Shown: positions 17,670 through 25,483 of the stretch, one piece after another
Layout of the letters: each line of letters begins with the position of its first letter
Position numbering within the stretch: position 1 is the first letter of the stretch
Assembly (NCBI GenBank): GCA_000436475.1
Contig: FR886226.1
Span: forward strand, 1 to 39,433
From: Eubacterium sp. CAG:248
GTDB lineage: Bacteria > Bacillota > Clostridia > Lachnospirales > Lachnospiraceae
DNA length: 39,433 bases
Reading direction: 5' to 3'
Made by a program: the position numbers and the translations under genes
Notes under the pieces: model-generated
What the model was told of the DNA's origin: nothing
The model's input: the letters and a program-made list of their open reading frames with translations, nothing else
Databases searched by the model: none

Positions 17670-19262
17670 ATGAATAAAAATGCAATAATTTTAGCTGCAG
17701 GCAAGTCAAGTAGGTTTGCTCCTTTCACCTACGAAAAACCTAAAGGTTTATTTCGGGTTAAAGGAGAAATATTAGTAGAAAGACAGATAGAGCAGTTGTT
17801 ACAGGCAGGTATATCAGACATATATGTTGTTGTAGGTTATATGAAAGAGAAATTCTTTTATCTGGAACAAAAATATGGAGTTAAATTAATTGTTAATAAT
17901 AAATTTGGTAATAAGGGAAATTTGTATTCATTATATACAGCTAAAGAACATTTGGGAAATACCTATATTTGTTGTGCAGATCATTATTTTATCAATAATC
18001 CATTTATAGACAACAACATTGATAATGTTTCTTATAGAGCGTGTACATACTATTCAGGTAAGTTTAGCGAATTTTCGGTTATCTGCTCAGATGCAGATGT
18101 AATTACAAGAATGGAAGTTGGTGGAACTGATTCGCTGGCAATGGTTGGACCAGCTTATATGAATGAGAAATTTTCAAGAGTTTTCTGCGATCTTATGCAA
18201 AAAGAAATTATGGATTTCAGGGTATCATCTATGTTTTGGGAAGAATTTTATGCAAAGCATATTACAGAATTAACATTTTATAAGAGGGAATTTGCTAATA
18301 ATGAGATATTGGAATTTGAAACAATAGATGATTTAAGAAGCTTTGATTCGGAATTTTTAATGAATGTTGATTCAGAAATTATAACTAATATATGTAATAC
18401 ACTTATGTGTAATCCTAACGATGTAACTAATATTGATGTAATTAATGCTGGATTGACTAATGTATCCTTTTCTTTTTCCGTAAATAATATTAAATACGTT
18501 TACAGACATCCTGGGGGAACAGCTGGAAATCTTATAGACAGAAGAACAGAACTGTTTGCGCAGATGAAAGCCAAAGAAACAGGGATAGATAAATCAGTTA
18601 TTCATATGGAATTAAGTGGATGGAAGATATCATACTATGTCGAAGGTGCTAATGAGTGTGATTTTGAAAAATCCGATAAACAGCTTATAACAGCAATGGA
18701 ATATCTGCATACTCTTCACAATATAAAGCCTGACAATACCGTGAAAATATTTGACAATATTGTTGAAGGCAAAAAGTTGATGAAGATAGCTTCGGCTACA
18801 AAAGGCCATTTGGAAAAAGAATTTGAAGGCATAATCAATAAGGTAGATAAGCTGTATAGCTATATAAAAGAAGATGCAAAAGAACTGGGATACGAATTGG
18901 TTCTATGTCATAATGATACATATACGCCTAATTATTTAGTTGACAGATATAATAATGTATATTTAATTGATTGGGAATATGCTGGCCTTAATTATGCAGC
19001 TAATGATTTGGGATGTATTTTATGCAGATATGACTGGTCAGATGAGCAGATTGAAAGGTATATGCGCTATTATTTTGGAAGAGAATTAAATGATAGAGAA
19101 AGAAGATTTTATTATGCTTTTATTCCTATATCTGGTTTTTACTGGTTCTGCTGGGGATTATATAAAGGAAGTGTTGGAGATGACGACAGCTTTTTCTTTT
19201 TGCCATCATATAGAAATATTGTAAGATTTGTTGATAAAGCAATTGAGAGTTATGAAATGTAA
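17670..19262 (+). CDS. LicC-like cytidylyltransferase / choline-kinase-like fusion
   Basis: Bifunctional protein of 530 aa. Residues 1-235 are an NTP-transferase domain of the LicC/phosphocholine-cytidylyltransferase type, with IILAAGKSSRF (6-16), EKPKGL (22-27) and CCADHYF (101-107). Residues 245-530 are an APH/choline-kinase-like domain (LicA type), with VINAGLTNVSFSF, the catalytic-loop CHNDTYTPN (HxDxxxxN at 414-421) and the metal-binding LIDWEYAG (432-439). Together they would phosphorylate and cytidylylate choline or ethanolamine to give a CDP-amino-alcohol for LicD. AAGGAGG at 17655-17661 is a strong ribosome-binding site. No LicB-type transporter is in the window. A 2-aminoethylphosphonate or other amino-alcohol substrate cannot be excluded. 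Confidence 0.87.
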   Translation: MNKNAIILAAGKSSRFAPFTYEKPKGLFRVKGEILVERQIEQLLQAGISDIYVVVGYMKEKFFYLEQKYGVKLIVNNKFGNKGNLYSLYTAKEHLGNTYICCADHYFINNPFIDNNIDNVSYRACTYYSGKFSEFSVICSDADVITRMEVGGTDSLAMVGPAYMNEKFSRVFCDLMQKEIMDFRVSSMFWEEFYAKHITELTFYKREFANNEILEFETIDDLRSFDSEFLMNVDSEIITNICNTLMCNPNDVTNIDVINAGLTNVSFSFSVNNIKYVYRHPGGTAGNLIDRRTELFAQMKAKETGIDKSVIHMELSGWKISYYVEGANECDFEKSDKQLITAMEYLHTLHNIKPDNTVKIFDNIVEGKKLMKIASATKGHLEKEFEGIINKVDKLYSYIKEDAKELGYELVLCHNDTYTPNYLVDRYNNVYLIDWEYAGLNYAANDLGCILCRYDWSDEQIERYMRYYFGRELNDRERRFYYAFIPISGFYWFCWGLYKGSVGDDDSFFFLPSYRNIVRFVDKAIESYEM

Positions 19263-19278
19263 GAAAAGAGGTACATAT

Positions 19279-19998
19279 ATGATAGCTGCAATGATACTTG
19301 CTGGGGGAACTGGTTCACGAGTTGGATTAGACAGACCCAAACAATTTGTGGAGATATTAGGAAAACCGGTAATTGCATATACAATAGAGATATATGAAAA
19401 GTGTGAAGAAATTGATACTATTCAGGTAGTTTGTCATAAAGAATGGAAAGAATATTTAAAAGAAATAGTTCGATTATATAATTTTACAAAAGTAAAATGG
19501 ATTGTTGATGGTGGAGAAACATATCAACAGTCAGTAATGAATGGTATTGATAATTTAAAGAATTATATATCTGCTGATGATATGGTTATGATTCATTATG
19601 GAGCAGCACCATTTACAAGCCAGCAAATAATAAATGATGCAATAGAGGTATGCAGGAAGCACGGTAATTCTGTATCCTGTACACCGTGTTATCAGCTTAT
19701 GGGGACGAAAGATGATGATAAGATAAGCACAAAATGGGTAGATAGAGATAAATATATACAGATTGCCTGCCCACAGAGCTTTAAATTTGATTATTTATTA
19801 AGTGTATATGAACGCGCCGATGAGAAAAATCTTATAGCTGATACAGAACCTCATACAACGAGCTTAATGTATGCCTTGGGTGATACAATATATCAATCAT
19901 ATAGTGATCAGACTAATATAAAGATAACAACTAAGGAAGATTTGTATATGTTTGAGGGGTATGTATTAATGAAGAATAAACATAATAATGAAAGGTAA
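19279..19998 (+). CDS. IspD/TarI-family cytidylyltransferase-like protein
   Basis: GT-A-like nucleotidyltransferase of 239 aa, related to IspD (methylerythritol-phosphate) and TarI (ribitol-phosphate) cytidylyltransferases. It has MILAGGTGSRVGLDRPKQF (5-23), GGETYQQSVMNGI (78-90), and a C-terminal NIKITTKEDL (213-222). The usual HDAARP block reads HYGAAPF (106-112), so the metal-binding Asp of IspD is missing, and the later TDD block is also altered. It may be a divergent enzyme with another substrate. AAAGAGG at 19265-19271 supports ATG 19279 rather than ATG 19228 inside the previous gene. The neighbouring context suggests a third CDP-alcohol route rather than isoprenoid synthesis. Confidence 0.82.
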   Translation: MIAAMILAGGTGSRVGLDRPKQFVEILGKPVIAYTIEIYEKCEEIDTIQVVCHKEWKEYLKEIVRLYNFTKVKWIVDGGETYQQSVMNGIDNLKNYISADDMVMIHYGAAPFTSQQIINDAIEVCRKHGNSVSCTPCYQLMGTKDDDKISTKWVDRDKYIQIACPQSFKFDYLLSVYERADEKNLIADTEPHTTSLMYALGDTIYQSYSDQTNIKITTKEDLYMFEGYVLMKNKHNNER

Positions 19999-20911
19999 TA
20001 TTTCAATTTATATGTGTTATAAAGAGAACAGTGTTTTTTTAAAAGAAGAGAATAGGGATGGATATATAGTATCAGCGTTGATGAAAAAAGTATGGGCAGT
20101 TGAGCTTGATTTATTGTCAGAATTAGACAGGGTGTGCAAAAAGTATAATATTAAATATTATGCTGCCTTTGGTACGTTGTTGGGAGCTGTAAGAAATAAG
20201 GGGTTTATACCATGGGACGATGATATAGATGTATGTATGCTCAGAGATGATTATGCTAAATTTAAAGAAGTAGCAAAAAATGAGTTTGGGGGTAAATATT
20301 ATTATCAGGATTGGTATAATTCTTGTGGCAGAACATGGATTTTTTCTAAATTAAGGAATAGCGAAACAACAGCTATTGAGTATCCAGAAAAACCTAAAGA
20401 ATTTAATCAGGGAATTTTTATAGATATATTTCCTATTGATGAGTTTAATGATGGGGTGAATAGTAATTTAGAATTTAAGGTTATTCAGAGAGAACTGTTT
20501 AACTGTATTAATAATCCGGTTAATGTTATGAAGGGGATAATTGCAGGTGAGAAATATTATCTTGGAATGGATAATACAGTAACATTATGCAATGATTATA
20601 TACAGGCACAGAAGCTTTTTGAGCAGTTGACTTTGGAGAATTATGGACAATCGGATATTGTTGGATATTATTATGATGAGATAAGAGGTAATGATAGAAA
20701 ATATCCAAAAAATTGTTTTGAAGATACAATATATATGCAATTTGAAAATATTCAGATACCGGTGCCAATAGGATATGACTATATATTGAAAAAATACTAT
20801 GGAGATTATATGATTCCGATTCATGAAAAAAATAATCATGAAGATAGAATAATATTAAATCCGTATAAGTCTTATATAGAAGTATTAGATGAGCTAAAGA
20901 ATGATATATAA
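19988..20911 (+). CDS. LicD-family phosphotransferase
   Basis: LicD-type phosphotransferase, 307 aa from ATG 19988, overlapping the IspD-like gene by 11 bases. The signature is FGTLLGAVRNKGFIP with Asn replacing the usual His, then WDDDID (76-81), FNQGIFIDIFPIDEFNDG and YYGDYMIPIHEK. It pairs with the LicD encoded at 14008. ATG 20012 would give an N-terminus that aligns better with the LicD encoded at 5652 (KVWAVELDLLSELDR against RVWAVEMDVLTEIDR), but neither start has a strong ribosome-binding site. Overlap with the IspD-like gene suggests the two are functionally coupled. Confidence 0.88.
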   Translation: MKGNISIYMCYKENSVFLKEENRDGYIVSALMKKVWAVELDLLSELDRVCKKYNIKYYAAFGTLLGAVRNKGFIPWDDDIDVCMLRDDYAKFKEVAKNEFGGKYYYQDWYNSCGRTWIFSKLRNSETTAIEYPEKPKEFNQGIFIDIFPIDEFNDGVNSNLEFKVIQRELFNCINNPVNVMKGIIAGEKYYLGMDNTVTLCNDYIQAQKLFEQLTLENYGQSDIVGYYYDEIRGNDRKYPKNCFEDTIYMQFENIQIPVPIGYDYILKKYYGDYMIPIHEKNNHEDRIILNPYKSYIEVLDELKNDI

Positions 20912-20978
20912 ATTAATTAGAGTTACAAGTATATACAAGCAGGTTGTTGATTGATGATAATAATTCAAGGAGGAAGGT

Positions 20979-21929
20979 ATGTCAGATATAAAATTGTATG
21001 ATGCAATTGTGGTGGTAACACCAAAGGATTTTAAAAGAGTTGAAAGTAATAACAAAAGAATAGTTGAATATCTTCCTGTAAGAAAGGTTTTATTTGTTGG
21101 AAGCAAAGAATTAGGTGAATTGGTAGAACAATCATCGTTTGGAGACAAAGCAGGATTTGTAGATGAAAATGATATTATACCTTTTGATGATGTATATAAT
21201 TGTCTTAAAGATGTAATGGCGGACATATTATTGGGAAGAGAGCTTCCAAGAGGACTTGTTGGATGGTATTATCAACAATTTTTGAAATTACAGTATGCTA
21301 GAATGTGTAAAGATGAATATTATATGTCATGGGATGGGGACACAGTACCTTGTAAGAATTTTTCAATGTTTAGTGATGATGGAAGACCATATTTTGATTT
21401 AAAACACGAATTCCATCAGGAGTATTTTATAACTATGAATAAGCTTCTCCCTAATCTCGATAAAACTATTGACAAATCGTTTATATCAGAACATATGATA
21501 TTCAATTGTAAGTATCTGGTTAAAATGCTGGAAGATATAGAAAGTAATGAAAATATTGAAGGTGTGACATTTTGGGAGAAGATATTACATTCAATAAGAT
21601 TAGAACATATACAGGAAAATAGTTTTAGTGAATTTGAAACATTTGGTACATATATGACTATTAATTATCCAGATGTGTATAATTACCGTGATTGGCATTC
21701 ATTTCGTTACGGGGGATATTTTTTCCACCCAGAGGCAATGACACAAAGAGATTATAGCTGGCTTGCAAAGGATTTTTTTGCTATATCATTTGAAAAATCA
21801 CATTCAGTAAGAGAGGATCACGAAAATCTTTTTAATAATCCTGTTTATCAAAGTAAACTTACGGCCAGACAAATGGTAGAAATCGCACAGGAAGAGGCTG
21901 AAGAAGGCTATGAGGAGGTATGGGATTAA
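20979..21929 (+). CDS. DUF6492-like putative glycosyltransferase
   Basis: Soluble protein of 316 aa. It opens DAIVVVTPKDFKR, followed by RKVLFVGSKELGE, GWYYQQFLKLQYARMC, and YYMSWDGDTVPC, whose DGD could be the metal-binding motif of a GT-A fold. Later blocks are FISEHMIFNCKYLVKMLE and FSEFETFGTYMTINYP. This pattern fits the DUF6492 group of glycosyltransferase-like proteins, which I assign from memory of the family. AAGGAGG at 20966-20972 is a strong ribosome-binding site. Its stop codon overlaps the start of the GT8 gene by one base, so the two are probably translationally coupled. Confidence 0.7.
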   Translation: MSDIKLYDAIVVVTPKDFKRVESNNKRIVEYLPVRKVLFVGSKELGELVEQSSFGDKAGFVDENDIIPFDDVYNCLKDVMADILLGRELPRGLVGWYYQQFLKLQYARMCKDEYYMSWDGDTVPCKNFSMFSDDGRPYFDLKHEFHQEYFITMNKLLPNLDKTIDKSFISEHMIFNCKYLVKMLEDIESNENIEGVTFWEKILHSIRLEHIQENSFSEFETFGTYMTINYPDVYNYRDWHSFRYGGYFFHPEAMTQRDYSWLAKDFFAISFEKSHSVREDHENLFNNPVYQSKLTARQMVEIAQEEAEEGYEEVWD

Positions 21930-22834
21930 TGAATGTGGCTACTGCGTTAAATAGAAAATATCTATTATATACAGGTGTAATGCTGACATCGTTATGTGAA
22001 AATAATCCATGTCATATAGATATATATATTCTTCATAGTGAATTAACTGATACAGATATACAAAGATTAACAGAATGTGTTGATAAATATGATATAAGTA
22101 TTCATCCATTATATATAGAGAAAGATAAATTTGAAGGTAAAATGTATACGGATAAGATGTGGAGTATAGAGGCTTATTATAGATTAATGCTTTTAGATAT
22201 ATTGCCTTCTAACGTGAAGAGGATGTTTTATTTTGATGTGGATATTATTGTAAATAAATCACTTGAAGATTTTTATAATATTAATTTTGAAGGAAATGAT
22301 TTGGCAGCTTGTGAAGATGATTGTGGTAATTGTGTTCCAGAGCATTATGGCCCTATGCATAAAAAAATATTTGGTTCGGAAAAACTGCGTAATCATAGAT
22401 ATTTTAATTCGGGTGTATTATTACTCAATATTGAACAAATGAGACATAAGTATAATTATAAGTATTATATGAAAATAGCAAAAGATGTATGGAATTATAA
22501 AATGGAGGCTCCAGATCAGGATATATTAAATTATGTTCATTATGATAGTGTGAAATATGTACCATTTGAAATATATAATCTCTTTGCAAGAATAGCATAC
22601 TATTGTGATATAAAGTATGAAACATTGAGAGATAAAATATCTATTATACATTATGCGTGGTACAAACCTTGGGATGGAAAGGTGACACATTATAATTTGG
22701 AAAAATTATGGTGGGATTATGCAAAACTGACTCCTTTTTATTTAGAATTGGCAACGAAATTTGTAGATGAAACAATATCAGATAATGATGCAGAGAAGCA
22801 GATAAGAGAACTTAATGAAAAAGTTAAAAATTAG
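21929..22834 (+). CDS. GT8 glycosyltransferase
   Basis: Family 8 glycosyltransferase, 301 aa, soluble. It has NVATALNRKYLLYTGVML at the start, SIEAYYRLMLLDILP, the metal-binding YFDVDIIV (DVD 103-105), HRYFNSGVLLLN, APDQDILNYV and a C-terminal HYAWYKPWDG (the HxxxxKPW motif). GT8 enzymes use UDP-glucose or UDP-galactose types with retention. ATG 21929 is preferred: it overlaps the previous stop (TAATG), GAGGAGG at 21912-21918 is correctly spaced, and the N-terminus aligns with the GT8 encoded at 26967. ATG 21920 is only one base from the ribosome-binding site. Confidence 0.9.
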   Translation: MNVATALNRKYLLYTGVMLTSLCENNPCHIDIYILHSELTDTDIQRLTECVDKYDISIHPLYIEKDKFEGKMYTDKMWSIEAYYRLMLLDILPSNVKRMFYFDVDIIVNKSLEDFYNINFEGNDLAACEDDCGNCVPEHYGPMHKKIFGSEKLRNHRYFNSGVLLLNIEQMRHKYNYKYYMKIAKDVWNYKMEAPDQDILNYVHYDSVKYVPFEIYNLFARIAYYCDIKYETLRDKISIIHYAWYKPWDGKVTHYNLEKLWWDYAKLTPFYLELATKFVDETISDNDAEKQIRELNEKVKN

Positions 22835-22860
22835 TAATTATACTTTAGGAGTAAAATAAT

Positions 22861-24030
22861 ATGAAGGATAGAGTTATATTGATGACTGGAGTGTATGATA
22901 CGCTTGATATATTTACTTACGAATTGAAAAAGGAATTTGAAAAAATTGGACTTGAAGTTATGATATTTGATACACAAGATATGGAAGGTTCTATGATTAA
23001 GTTGGGAAAATTTATACAACAGCCGGTAAAGGCAGTTGTTACATTTAATAATCTTGGATTTAATATGGAAATTATTAAAGGACAAAATATATGGGAGCAG
23101 TTACAAATTCCCTGCATTAATATTCTGATGGACCATCCTTTTATACATAAAAAAGCATTAGATGAAGCACCCTCAAATGCTGTTGTAATATGTCCAGATA
23201 GAAATCATATGAAATTTGTTCAAAGATTTTATCCACAAATTCAAATAGTTGGATTTTTGCCACATGGAGGTAAAACAAAAAATATTCAAGCAAAACCGAT
23301 AGTTGAAAGAAATATTGATATATTGTATGCTGGTGGAATTTCATATAAATTTATTGAACAGAGTAAACCTGACTTTAAAGAATTCACATTTGATGCGGAA
23401 AATATTGCTGATGAGGCATATGAGGAGCTTATAAAGCACCCATATAGGACAACAGAAGAAGTTATAGAAGAAAAGTTAATTGAAAGTGGAATTAATCTAT
23501 CAGATAATGAATTATTAGATGTTATCGAGAAGCTGCATTATGTTGATATGCTGGCAGTTTCGTATTATAGGGAAAAAACAATTAAAACACTTGTGGAAGC
23601 TGGATTGAAAGTAACTTTGTATGGGACTGGATGGGAAGTATGTGAATGGATAAATAATAAAAATCTGGATTATAGAGGAAGAGTATCAGCAGATGAGATC
23701 GTTGATTTGATGTATGATAGTAAAATTGTACTTAATACTATGACTTGGTTTAAAGATGGAACTCACGACCGAGTATTTAATGGAATGCTTGCTAAAGCAG
23801 TAGCAGTTACTGATTCATCTATTTATATGGAAGAGAATTTTACTGCAGATGAGTTGGTTATGTTTGAATTAGAAGACATAGATAAGCTTCCACAAATTAT
23901 AAGTGGTTTATTATCGGATACAGATAAAATGCAACAATTAGCAGATGCAGGATATGATAAGGCAGTACAGTATCATAGCTGGGAAAAAAGAGCTGATGAA
24001 TTATATTATGACTTGATATCACAATTATAG
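22861..24030 (+). CDS. CgeB-type glycosyltransferase (class B)
   Basis: GT-B type glycosyltransferase of the CgeB group, 389 aa, soluble. Blocks are VVTFNNLGFN, CINILMDHPF, VGFLPHGG, IDILYAGG, then in the C-terminal donor-binding half VTLYGTGWEVCEW, LNTMTWFKDGTHDRVFNGM, AVAVTDSS and YMEENF. The same blocks (LNILMDHP, PHAG, LGRGWE, NVMPWFKAGTHDRIFN, LTDSS) occur in the protein encoded at 28360 and partly in that at 32503. Class B is therefore distinct from the class A group at 52, 31176, 34372 and 35910. AGGAG precedes the ATG. Substrate unknown. Confidence 0.85.
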   Translation: MKDRVILMTGVYDTLDIFTYELKKEFEKIGLEVMIFDTQDMEGSMIKLGKFIQQPVKAVVTFNNLGFNMEIIKGQNIWEQLQIPCINILMDHPFIHKKALDEAPSNAVVICPDRNHMKFVQRFYPQIQIVGFLPHGGKTKNIQAKPIVERNIDILYAGGISYKFIEQSKPDFKEFTFDAENIADEAYEELIKHPYRTTEEVIEEKLIESGINLSDNELLDVIEKLHYVDMLAVSYYREKTIKTLVEAGLKVTLYGTGWEVCEWINNKNLDYRGRVSADEIVDLMYDSKIVLNTMTWFKDGTHDRVFNGMLAKAVAVTDSSIYMEENFTADELVMFELEDIDKLPQIISGLLSDTDKMQQLADAGYDKAVQYHSWEKRADELYYDLISQL

Positions 24031-24118
24031 GAAAGTTTTATATAGAGAAGATTATTTCAATAATAGCTTAAGTAGGGATTAATATAAATATTAGAGCGCA
24101 AAATTAAGGATTAGAAAT

Positions 24119-24931
24119 ATGGAGAAAAGAAAAGTTAGTGTAATATTACCCACATATAATAGAGCATATATTATAAAGAATTCTATAAGGAGTATATTAG
24201 ATCAAACATATAAAGATTATGAATTAATTATTGTAGATGATGGTTCTACAGATGAAACTGAGAATGTCATAAATGAAATTAATGATGATAGGATTATTTA
24301 TCATAAATTTGTTGCTAATTCAGGGGTATGTGCGGCAAGAAATTATGGAATAGAAGTATCAAAAGGAGAATATATAGCTTTTCAGGATTCTGATGATATA
24401 TGGATTGCGGATAAACTGGAAAGGCAGATGAAATTGTTTGAATTTGATGAGCAATTAGATTTTGTTTACAGTAAGCTGAGATATAAGATTGATGATACAC
24501 ATAGTATGATTTTGCCAGATGAGAGAATATCGTATGACAATAAAATAGGAAATATATATAACCAACTATTGTGGGATAATTTAATACCATTTTCAAGTTT
24601 AGTGGTAAAGAAAAATCGTCTTAATGCCGTAGGAAAGATGGATAATAGCTTTTCGGCATTAGAGGATTATGATTTTGTATTACGCATAGCAAAAAATTAT
24701 AAAGCTGGCTTTGTCGATGAAGTATTAGTTGAGGCAGCTATTTCTAGTGATGGAATTTCATCGAATTCATATAACTATTTAATATCAAGCTGTAAATTAC
24801 TTGGTAAATATAAAAATGATTATATAAAAACCGAAACGTTCAATCATCGTGTAGAAATAATACTTCAGGATGCCCAGAAAGTTGGTATATATGAACAGAT
24901 TTTAAAAATGTTGGAATTAGTATTAGTATAA
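24119..24931 (+). CDS. GT2 glycosyltransferase
   Basis: Family 2 glycosyltransferase, 270 aa, soluble. It has VSVILPTYNRAYII, IIVDDGSTDET, GVCAARNYGIEVSKGEYIAFQDSDD (the DSDD metal motif lies near residues 98-101) and a central SALEDYDFVLRIAKNY block. It is shorter than the other GT2 proteins here, with a compact acceptor part. AAGGA lies before the ATG. The gene is bracketed by imperfect direct repeats of about 20 bases (24066-24086 and 24964-24987). The upstream spacer contains a short stretch matching the CgeB-type gene at 28360, so the gene may have arrived by insertion or recombination. Confidence 0.87.
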   Translation: MEKRKVSVILPTYNRAYIIKNSIRSILDQTYKDYELIIVDDGSTDETENVINEINDDRIIYHKFVANSGVCAARNYGIEVSKGEYIAFQDSDDIWIADKLERQMKLFEFDEQLDFVYSKLRYKIDDTHSMILPDERISYDNKIGNIYNQLLWDNLIPFSSLVVKKNRLNAVGKMDNSFSALEDYDFVLRIAKNYKAGFVDEVLVEAAISSDGISSNSYNYLISSCKLLGKYKNDYIKTETFNHRVEIILQDAQKVGIYEQILKMLELVLV

Positions 24932-25404
24932 AGATATTATAATAATATGCTTTTAGATATGTTGCTTTAAGTAGAGATTAAAGTATACATAATATTGGAG
25001 AGGAGGGCATAGATAATGGGAATATATTTGAATCCCCCAAGTGATGAATTTTACAATGCAGTTAAAAAATCTAAAATATATGTTGATAAAACTGCATTGT
25101 TATAATTGGCTTATTGGGTTTTACATATAATTGAAAAGTATATACTTAGTAAATTATTGCAAAATAAATTTAGGTGCTTTATACTCTAATTAAGATAATA
25201 AAGATGGGATTGATAGGAATTCTAATGGTTGTAGTGGGGCAATACATAATATATATAATAGAATTATAAGCCATTCGGTCCGTTAGGATTTGGGTGGCTT
25301 GTTGCTTTTAGCGGATTAAAAGTATTTTAAGCTAAAATAGGAGGTGGGGTGAAAGCATATTTAAGAAAATGTAAAGTACAATGTTAAGATAAGAGGAGAT
25401 TAAT
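24932..25404. other. Degenerate intergenic patch
   Basis: This 473-base stretch lies between the GT2 gene and the small charged ORF at 25405. It contains the truncated AAA-ATPase remnant at 25016-25105 and the right-hand copy of an imperfect direct repeat (24964-24987). From 25106 to 25404 no convincing gene, hairpin or promoter is seen. GGAGGTGGGG near 25342 resembles a ribosome-binding site but is followed only by a very short frame. Confidence 0.6.
25016..25105 (+). pseudogene. Truncated remnant of an AAA-ATPase/PD-(D/E)XK gene
   Basis: A 29-codon frame starts MGIYLNPPSDEFYNAV, continues KIYVDKTALL, and stops at TAA 25103-25105. It matches the first 28 residues of the full-length protein at 29567 (MGIYLNPENDEYKRAI, IYVDKTELI). 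The 33 bases covering the ribosome-binding region and start (24995-25027) are identical to 29546-29578. No downstream part of the gene remains. This is the 5' end of a deleted second copy rather than a functional small gene, though the ribosome-binding site is intact. Confidence 0.8.
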
Positions 25405-25473
25405 ATGTCAGATGTAGAGATAAAAGAAAAGGAAATAGAAAAAGAAGAACTTAAAATAAAAAATAAAAAATAA
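25405..25473 (+). CDS. Charged 22-aa N-terminal segment, probably frameshifted from the next gene
   Basis: GAGGAG lies about 6 bases before ATG 25405. The short frame encodes MSDVEIKEKEIEKEELK and a Lys/Asn-rich end, stopping at TAA 25471-25473. The stop falls directly after two A6 runs (25458-25463 and 25465-25470). Dropping one A joins this segment in frame to KKWKLIIIIATAIVGALGG, the membrane segment of the next frame. It therefore looks like the cytoplasmic N-terminus of one membrane protein, separated by a frameshift or by slippage. Confidence 0.55.
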   Translation: MSDVEIKEKEIEKEELKIKNKK

Positions 25474-25483
25474 GAAATGGAAG

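Noticed and set aside
20894..21226. 110-codon minus-strand frame opposite the DUF6492-like gene
   Set aside because: It is antisense to a strongly supported gene with an AAGGAGG site, and its Ser/Leu/Thr-rich translation is what an antisense frame in this composition gives.
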